Part shown: positions 57,707-64,000 of the stretch, piece after piece
Layout: every line of letters starts with the position of its first letter
Position numbering within the stretch: position 1 is the first letter of the stretch
Assembly: GCA_946811695.1 (NCBI GenBank)
Contig: OX328124.1
Span: 85,532,957 to 85,596,956 of the forward strand
DNA length: 64,000 nucleotides
Reading direction: 5' to 3'
Origin: Gonocerus acuteangulatus
Taxonomy: Eukaryota; Arthropoda; Insecta; Hemiptera; Coreidae
Translations under genes and position numbers: made by a program
The notes under the pieces: model-generated
What the model was told of the DNA's origin: nothing
What the model saw: only the letters and a program-made list of their open reading frames with translations
The model's database searches: none

Positions 57707-60279
57707 CTAGGGTAGCTGGTCACGGGGCCAAACTCTCTTAAGCCTCCTGGGAAGGTCTTTAGGACGGGTCTGAGTGGAAAGGGATTGACCTCTAGGATTT
57801 GGATGGGATGACAATTTGGAATGAAACGTTAGGAATCTGGATGTTGCGAGGTCTTTTACGAAGGGAATATTTAGGTCATTGTGTAGGGTTTTGTTGGAGA
57901 CATAAAAGGGAGCATTGACTATTCCACGAAGGACTTTGGATTGGAATGCTTGTATTCGTTGTATATTTGAGTGTTTTGCTGTTCCCCATAATTCAAGTCC
58001 GTAAGTCCAGATAGGTCTGATGATGGTTTTGTATATAGTGAGTTTGTTTTGTGTCGTAAGCTTTGACATAGGGCCGAGTAGTCGTCTTAAGAGTCCAAAT
58101 CTCCTGTTCACCTCTTGTCTTTTTAGTCGTGTGTGTGGGTTCCATGTGAGTCTGCTGTCTAGTAGAAGTCCCAGGTAACGCACCTCATTAGATACAGGAA
58201 GTTGACTGTTGCATATGAAGACTGGAGGGCAAGTGCTCTTATTAAGAGTAAATGTTACGTGAGAGCATTTTTCAGGATTCACTGTGATTTTCCACAAGGT
58301 GTACCATTTCTCGACAGACTCAAGGTGCTCCTGTAATTGCTGAAAAGCTGTAGAGGGATCGGGGGAAGAGGAAAAAATGGCAGTATCATCGGCGTAGGTT
58401 GTTATATGTGTAGATGGGTGGGTAGGGATGTCTGCCGTATACAGGAGGTAAAGGACAGGACCTAGGATGCTGCCTTGTGGAACGCCTCAGGATATGGGTC
58501 GGGAGGAGAACAAGGTAGTACCAGACCTTGCTTGAAAGGAACGATGCGAGAGGTAGGATTGAAGGATGAGGTAATATGTGTGAGGTAAAATACGCTTTAC
58601 TTTGTATAACAACCCCGGGTGCCAAACCCGATCGAACGCTTGGGCAACGTCGAGGAAGGCACTCGTGCAGTAGTTTTTACATTCAAGCGCGTAGGATATT
58701 GTGTCAACAACGCTGAAGCATTGTTGGATAGTGGAGTGACGTAAGCGGAAACCGAACTGGTGGTCAGGAATAGAATTGGAGGATGTAACGATGGGAAGGA
58801 TACTCTTTAGAAAATATTTATGGGGTTTGGGAATAAGAATTATTATGGAGTGTTTCCATGGATTGGGAAAGTGAGTAGTTCTTAGGATTGAATTAAAGAT
58901 GTAGGTAAGGAAGATTATGGCTTTCTGGGGTAGGTTTTTTAGGATGCGGGCTGTGATAAGGTCGTAACCAGGGGATTTTCTGGGGAGGTGTTTGATGATA
59001 TATTTTACGTCTGCTGGATTGAATGCTTTCGGTGGAGGGGAGAGGGGAAGAGGGTGGTCAAGGTGATCATACACAATCTGGTCATGGGTGGAATTTGTCT
59101 CTGGGTGCGAGGAAAATGTGGATTCTAGATGGGTTGCGAATAGTTCGGCTTTTTCCTCATCGCTTCTTGCCCAGCTGCCGTCACTGCGTTGGAGAGGATG
59201 AGGAACGGAATGGAATTTGAGGATTTTCCGAGTAGCAGTCCAGAGGGAATTATCTTCTGTGGATAGTGTTTGAAGATAATCATTGAAGGATTTGGATCGA
59301 TGTTCGGAAAGGGTCTTTTTTAGGATTCGACAAAGTCTATTGAAGGAGGAACGGTGGGAGGGATAGCGGGTTCTCTGCCAGAGAGCTCTTGCTCGGCGCT
59401 TGGCGGTTAGAAGGTTCTGTATGTGGTCTGGAAGCTGAGGTTTAGGATTGGAAGGAAGGTGTGTTCTTAGTCTACACGATTTTATGACACTGTCCTGGAT
59501 GGCTTTAGTAAACGTAAGAACGGCACTGTCGACATCTGATGGAATTTTAAGGGGAATAGTAAGGTCTATGGAAGCGGTAAGGTTTTCTTGGAATAATTTC
59601 CAGTTGATAGGACCTTGGATGAGGCTAGAATACTGGGCACGAGGTTGAGGAACGGTATCAAGCTTAAGGAGAATGGCTGAGTGATCGGAGGATAGGTCAA
59701 GCAGTGACTGCACAGAGTAAGATATACTTCCTAGGCAAGAAGAGATGAAGAAATCGACCAAGTCTGGAGTTCGAGAGAGATCTGTAGGCCAGTAGGTGGG
59801 AGAGGTTGTATAGGATTCTGCCACGGGAGTTTGTGAGACGGCTTCCCCATCTGGGATGTTTCGCATTGAAATCAGCCCCTATGAGGATGCGAGGACCAAA
59901 GGATCTGAATAGTGAAAGGAATTCAGGATGGTGGATGGTACTATTAGGGGAAAAATATGCAGCCGATATTATGAAATTTTGGGAGGAAAGGGAAAGGGAT
60001 ATTCAACTTACCTGCATATTGTCTGTCGAGATTGTAGAGTGTAGAAAGTGAGCCAGTGAGTTCTTCAGCTGCTCCGTTGTGGGCTACAGTTGGGTGATCG
60101 GCCCTGTAAGTTGCGTATCCTGGGACTGAAAAATGGTGTTTGTTGAGTAAGTGTGTTTCCGTTATCAGTGCAATGTCGATGTCCTTTTCTGTGAGTAGAA
60201 GTTCCAGTTCAAGTCGTCTTGTTGTAAGTCCGTTTGCATTCCATAGAAGTATGGTACGAGGAGAAGGGGGTGGGATCAT
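57707..60279 (-). pseudogene. Jockey-type ORF2: AP endonuclease plus reverse transcriptase
   Basis: About 857 codons from ATG at 60279 to the stop at 57707, close to normal length. Endonuclease: ILLWNANGLTTRRLELELL, LITETHLL, ISAAYFSPN and GADFNAKHPRWGS. Reverse transcriptase: KSPGYDLITARILKNLP, HSIIILIPKP, FGFRLRHSTIQQ, AFLDVAQAFDRVWHPGLL, GVPQGSILGPVLY and the catalytic TYADDTAIF (near 58390-58415). The C-terminal connection is VRYLGLLLDSRLTW, KTIIRPIWTYGLELWG. Breaks: a frameshift near 59970-60040, another near 59815, and an in-frame TGA at 58487 just before GVPQGS. Beyond that stop the frame is open to the end. Few lesions, so the copy is young but inactive. Confidence 0.92.
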
Positions 60280-60428
60280 TTAAGTAGTTTGGGGAGAAGG
60301 TCGGTTATAAGGGAAGTCATAATGGAAATAAGTGGGGTTAACATTGTTTCTAGTTTATTGAGGAATGCGGACATGATGGTAAATGGGTCTTGAGATTTTG
60401 GAGGATCAGGTATCTTGGGAGTTTGTAT
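60276..60428 (-). pseudogene. ORF1 C-terminal end of the Jockey-type element
   Basis: About 50 codons (QTPKIPDPPKSQDPFTIMSA, then FLNKLETMLTPLISIMTSLI) end in TGA at 60276, which overlaps the ORF2 start in an ATGA. Such overlap is the usual ORF1/ORF2 junction in Jockey-clade elements and implies termination-reinitiation. The zinc knuckles further upstream were lost by 5' truncation. Codons before 60428 in this frame come from the target duplication and are not part of the element. Confidence 0.7.
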
Positions 60429-60731
60429 TGACAATGATAGCTCACAAAAAGGCGCCAATGCGACTGGCCGGTGGGAAAACGGAAATTCGGAAGATACTAA
60501 AGCGGAGAGTCCGCCAAAACACGGCTGCCAACCGTGATAAAAAAAATAAAAAAAGTATGCACCTCACAGGTGCGCGCCACTAACGGAGGGTTAAAAAATA
60601 ATCGAACACTTTTCTCAGGAACAAAAACTTGTAGAATGATTACACAGGCACGCACACAAAAAAAGTGGTATTTTCCCAAGACACCAAACATATATTCCCA
60701 ATCCTGAGTCCGTTTCACCCCATCTCGTCAG

Positions 60732-60803
<72 letters not shown>

Positions 60804-61538
60804 GGATTTTTCGTCGAACCTAACTACAAAAGAGCCAACCAAGGCTGTATGCGGATAATTTTATCCCTCATTGCTTAGAATGATTAGTGGTGGAGTAATT
60901 CCAATATTGGAATTTGTTTTCCTTTCTAAGTGCCTTTTATCGGATGATAGGAGGGTGTGCCGGCGGTCGAGGTGTAATCTAGTTATCAGTGTTGCCTAGG
61001 TGATGGAAGTGGACAGGAATACGCCATTGTACACAAGGCCCTGTCGAGGCTTCGATGAGAGCTGTGTAAACAACACCTAGGACCCCGTTCCGCTGCCCTT
61101 ACACCGTCCAACGTCCAACGTTTACAAGCACAATTACCTCAGCCACTTCGCTCAGGAATTTCATAACAAGAAAAACAAATACCCTCTTTAATGTTAGTTT
61201 TCTCTCAGCCCTCTCTCTCTCTCTCTCACACTCTCCCACCCTCTCTCTGTCTCTTTTCTGACTTCCTCCAACTTCTGACACACGTCACGAACTCAATAAA
61301 GCCCTTAGGATTCACTGTGGCAATTTTTTTTTTCTATTATTAAGCACAAACACTTAATAATTTGAGAAGTAGACTACGCAAATTAACTAGTCTTCGATAT
61401 CGACTAACATTTTCTAAAAGTCAAAAAAGGGAGAAATGGATCAAGAATTATTTAATTACGTATCGTGCCATGCAAGGCTACAAATAATTGACTTTTGTTT
61501 TATGCCAACCGTGTTTTTTCTGAATAATATACTTTAAT
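60429..61538. other. No gene seen; TA array at 60737-60800
   Basis: It contains a TA microsatellite and a CT-rich stretch at 61203-61256. The 66- and 73-codon frames at 60383-60718 have no motif. Confidence 0.45.
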
Positions 61539-61780
61539 ATACAGGGTATTCCGAATTTAAATAGCAAAACGTCAGGAGCAAAAAAACTAAGACAAAAACT
61601 CCTTTAGGGATTCCCTGGTTTTTGCTTTGTGTTGGAGAAAATCGCAAAACAAGAAACAGAACAAGTTTTCATATTTTTACTTATTTAAATTTTCAATGAA
61701 AAAACAATTTACCACGATTTTTTATGAGAAATCAATTACTAAAATCTATTTTAATGGTTCCTATGTCATAATATTCTGCC
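61539..61780 (+). mobile_element. Terminal fragment of the cagggtgtcccga-type transposon
   Basis: acagggtattccgaatttaa, caaaacgtcaggagc, aactaagacaaaaactcctt, then gagaaaatcgcaaaacaaga and caattactaaaat, in the same order as the arms of the 33700-34875 foldback. Only one end is present. Confidence 0.7.
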
Positions 61781-62569
61781 CTTTCCCATATATTGTGGGT
61801 ATAATCCTGGATTTCAGCCCATGTATACATGGAGGTAATGTCCCTTTATAGAGTATGAGTTAAGCTCATATCAGACCAAAGGCTCCTGGAGCGAATTAGA
61901 TAGGAGCTCTGAAGGCTAATAAATGAGGAATGGGTAGGAGAGACCGCTCAAAAGATTCCAATTCCCTTCAGCTCGGGCTACCTTTGTGGCCGCCTTTTGA
62001 AATGTGACGCTTGTCTCCGAAACACTTTAATTAGAGAGGAGTAATAGCAGCTGATATTTATCTACATAATTCACAAATCTTTATGTTTAATTCTTGAAAC
62101 ATTTCCAATTATACAGCTTATTTGCCCGACCATCTTAGAAGATACTTTTCTATCAAAAATATATCGGTTGCCTTACTCGTTGTATTTCAACCGTGTTGTA
62201 TTATTAACTACACATTACATTTTCTGCTCTCGCTTCTTTTGAGGTTGACAATCCGAAAGCGGCGACTTAATAATGTCACGCTTCAGAACCCATAGATTAT
62301 GATAGTTTTATTTATTTTTTCCAATGAGGGGAAAACCTAAAAGGCCTTCAGAAGGATTCCTCGTGCAAATCTCTCAGTGTGTGGGACTCTCTCCCACCAA
62401 AATCTCCTCATTACCGGTATGTTTCCCTATTGGAACAGCTACGTTGGCCAATCTTCAAGAGGGTATTTTCCTTTAAAAGGGACCCGCTATATATTCCTTA
62501 TATTTATGGGGGACTAGCTCTGTTTCCCTCCCACTTCTTTTTGAGCAAAACCTTTATTGGATTATGATA
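61781..62569. other. No gene seen
   Basis: Unrecognised sequence without a supported gene. Confidence 0.4.
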
Positions 62570-62700
62570 GTAGCGATGGTTTAAATTTGTATTTATATAT
62601 TTGGCCAGCTCAAAAACGGACTTATTTGAATGAAATTTAGAAAAACAATACTTGGTGTTATTTAGAAGATAAAGTTCGTTAACCAGCTGATTCTGTCAAA
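62570..62700 (-). repeat. Diverged GCGGTTCC-family segment
   Basis: Minus-strand reading gives cagctggttaacgaac, aatttcattcaaataag and ttgagctggccaaatatata, then a reduced TA tract and aaatttaaaccatcgcta. It is the region around the internal TA array, in an old copy. Confidence 0.5.
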
Positions 62701-64000
62701 CCATGGGTCATGGGTTTTCGCGGAGGAATTACGCGGAGGACTTCTCCGCGAAATAATCCGAACGCTTACTTTGCGTTACTAGGCTTCCAGGGACACGTTT
62801 TATAAATGGTTGGACGTAGGGAGTCTTATAAACCACTTCAAAAGCCACATCTATAAGCGTTGTTGAGGACAATGGGCCAACAAATTCCTTGAGATTTTCT
62901 GATAGGCGTTTGGAGAACTTTGGGCAGGCGAAGAACCGCAAAATATTAGCACCTTTTTCAGTTTTTCTTCATTAATTTGTAAACCTTTGGTTTCGGGTAA
63001 AAAAATTCGAATAGTGATTAATGAAAACTAAACTATGCGTTAAATGAGTTGGAAAAAGTCTAAATTCTAAATTTAATTAGTCACTACTGTGTGTGGATAG
63101 ACCGTTAGTCCCATTTCAGCCACCTCATGAAAACTTTTATATTTTATTGATAGGCGGAAATGAGGGTACGTTGAGGTGACGTGACTGATGTTTGTAATTA
63201 AACTTTTATTTTGACAGCAGACAATTACGATGTGAACTGCTATTTAAGGTATCTGGAATGTGAGTTTTATTTACAAAGATTTTACACGTGGAAGCTCCTG
63301 TTTCCAAAACGTCTAGAATGAAAAAGAAAAGCAATCGTGAAAATGAATCGCCTGTTGGCAGTCTGCCTTGTTTCAGAATAAAGTATTACCTGCAATGCAG
63401 CTTGTGGGAGATAATGGATTCATGGGGAGAGGATAGAAACGACAAGCCGTGGACTTCTTCCAGACGATTGACTCGATGGCTATCGATGAGTCCTCTTCCT
63501 TCTCCTAGCTAATAATGTAAGTACATCCATACTTGTGTAGAGGTATTGCAGATTGTCTGCTGGGTAGTTGCCAACAACCCCTATCCGGGGTAAACAACTC
63601 CTTAACTTATGTCCTTGTTTCACGGTCGGTAGGAGTCTCTGCAAGGTTTACTCCCTTCTGTCCTGCCCATTCATCCTAACTCCCATTAGGAAAGCTTATG
63701 TTTCTCTCTTTATCGACCATCATCTCTTCCCTTTTGCGTTAATTTCTCTTAAAGGATCTCAATCCCTTCTCTGGCTTCCATCTACCCTTCGAATCCTTTC
63801 CTTTGTCATTCATCACATATTCGCTTCATAGAACATGTTCGCTTTCTTGAGGAATAATAATTCTACCTAGCTGAAAAATCCAACTCTGTAGCTCTCTCTT
63901 TCATTATCCTTTTGCGCTCTTATAAAACTTATATTAACTTGGCTCTTAGTTTTTAACAAATATTAGAAGAACCATTTGACCTAAAAATAAATAAACAAGC
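62701..64000. other. No confident gene
   Basis: Frames at 62729-62941 (minus, 70 codons), 63288-63512 (plus, 74 codons) and 63568-63831 (plus) have more even composition than most in the window, but I recognise no family and see no consistent splice signals. A host exon here cannot be excluded. Confidence 0.3.

Larger units (their letters stand above)
57536..60428 (-). mobile_element. Jockey-type retrotransposon, 5'-truncated, with 10-bp target duplication
   Basis: About 2.9 kb on the minus strand. The 3' end is a poly-A (T run at 57535-57549) just after aataaatgtttatttaaaat read in plus orientation. The 5' break lies inside ORF1. The duplication tgacaatgat lies at 57526-57535 and 60429-60438, which fixes both limits. 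ORF1 tail and ORF2 are present, with endonuclease and reverse transcriptase and no RNase H, as in Jockey elements. Confidence 0.9.

Noticed and set aside
58386..58625. 79-codon minus frame over the Jockey-type RT
   Set aside because: It is a shadow; the true frame here contains GVPQGS and TYADD.

Overview
This 64 kb window looks like intergenic, repeat-dominated nuclear DNA of an animal, most likely an arthropod. The reasons are its AT-rich composition, very long (TA)n microsatellites, absence of operon-like gene blocks, and remains of mariner, Jockey-type, R2-like and Penelope-like elements together with tRNA-derived SINEs. The species cannot be named from the sequence. I found no intact host protein-coding gene. 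Most open reading frames in the window are microsatellite or chance frames. The real protein signals all come from transposable elements, most of them broken, plus two short exon-like segments.

Layout: 0-8 kb holds degraded copies of one dispersed repeat family (called the GCGGTTCC family here), SINE pieces and a GA satellite. 8.1-10.0 kb is one 1.9 kb palindrome. 11-16 kb carries hidden, frame-broken retroelement relics: a Jockey-type tail, a Penelope-like GIY-YIG domain and an R2-like C-terminal region. 17-28 kb holds a foldback element, a 55-bp tandem array, another Jockey-type tail, a MITE with an exact 8-bp target duplication, more GCGGTTCC copies and SINEs. 28-33 kb has an R2-like reverse transcriptase fragment, a nearly complete mariner (1,277 bp, about 30-bp terminal inverted repeats, transposase with two frameshifts) inside a TA microsatellite, and a long R2-like endonuclease ORF. 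33-40 kb has foldback elements, a 111-bp hairpin, a mariner relic and a SINE with a perfect target duplication.

The most striking structure is a 14.7 kb Foldback-like element at 40630-55341. It has 117-bp inverted termini, inverted arrays of a 160-bp unit (15 hairpins on the left, 9 on the right) and an exact 9-bp target duplication, gaatccaag. Each unit carries a near-perfect 38-bp palindrome centred on gtaatattac. The element's own terminus looks like one half of that palindrome. Its interior has a promoter-like start, a psq-type helix-turn-helix exon and a phase-compatible acidic terminal exon, together with many other transposons. The element sits inside a SINE, and the SINE sits inside a GCGGTTCC-family copy that resumes at 55380 and runs to 56798, so the order of insertion can be read.

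The right end (57.5-60.4 kb) holds a 5'-truncated Jockey-type retrotransposon with a poly-A end and a 10-bp target duplication. The flanking DNA to 64 kb shows no convincing gene.
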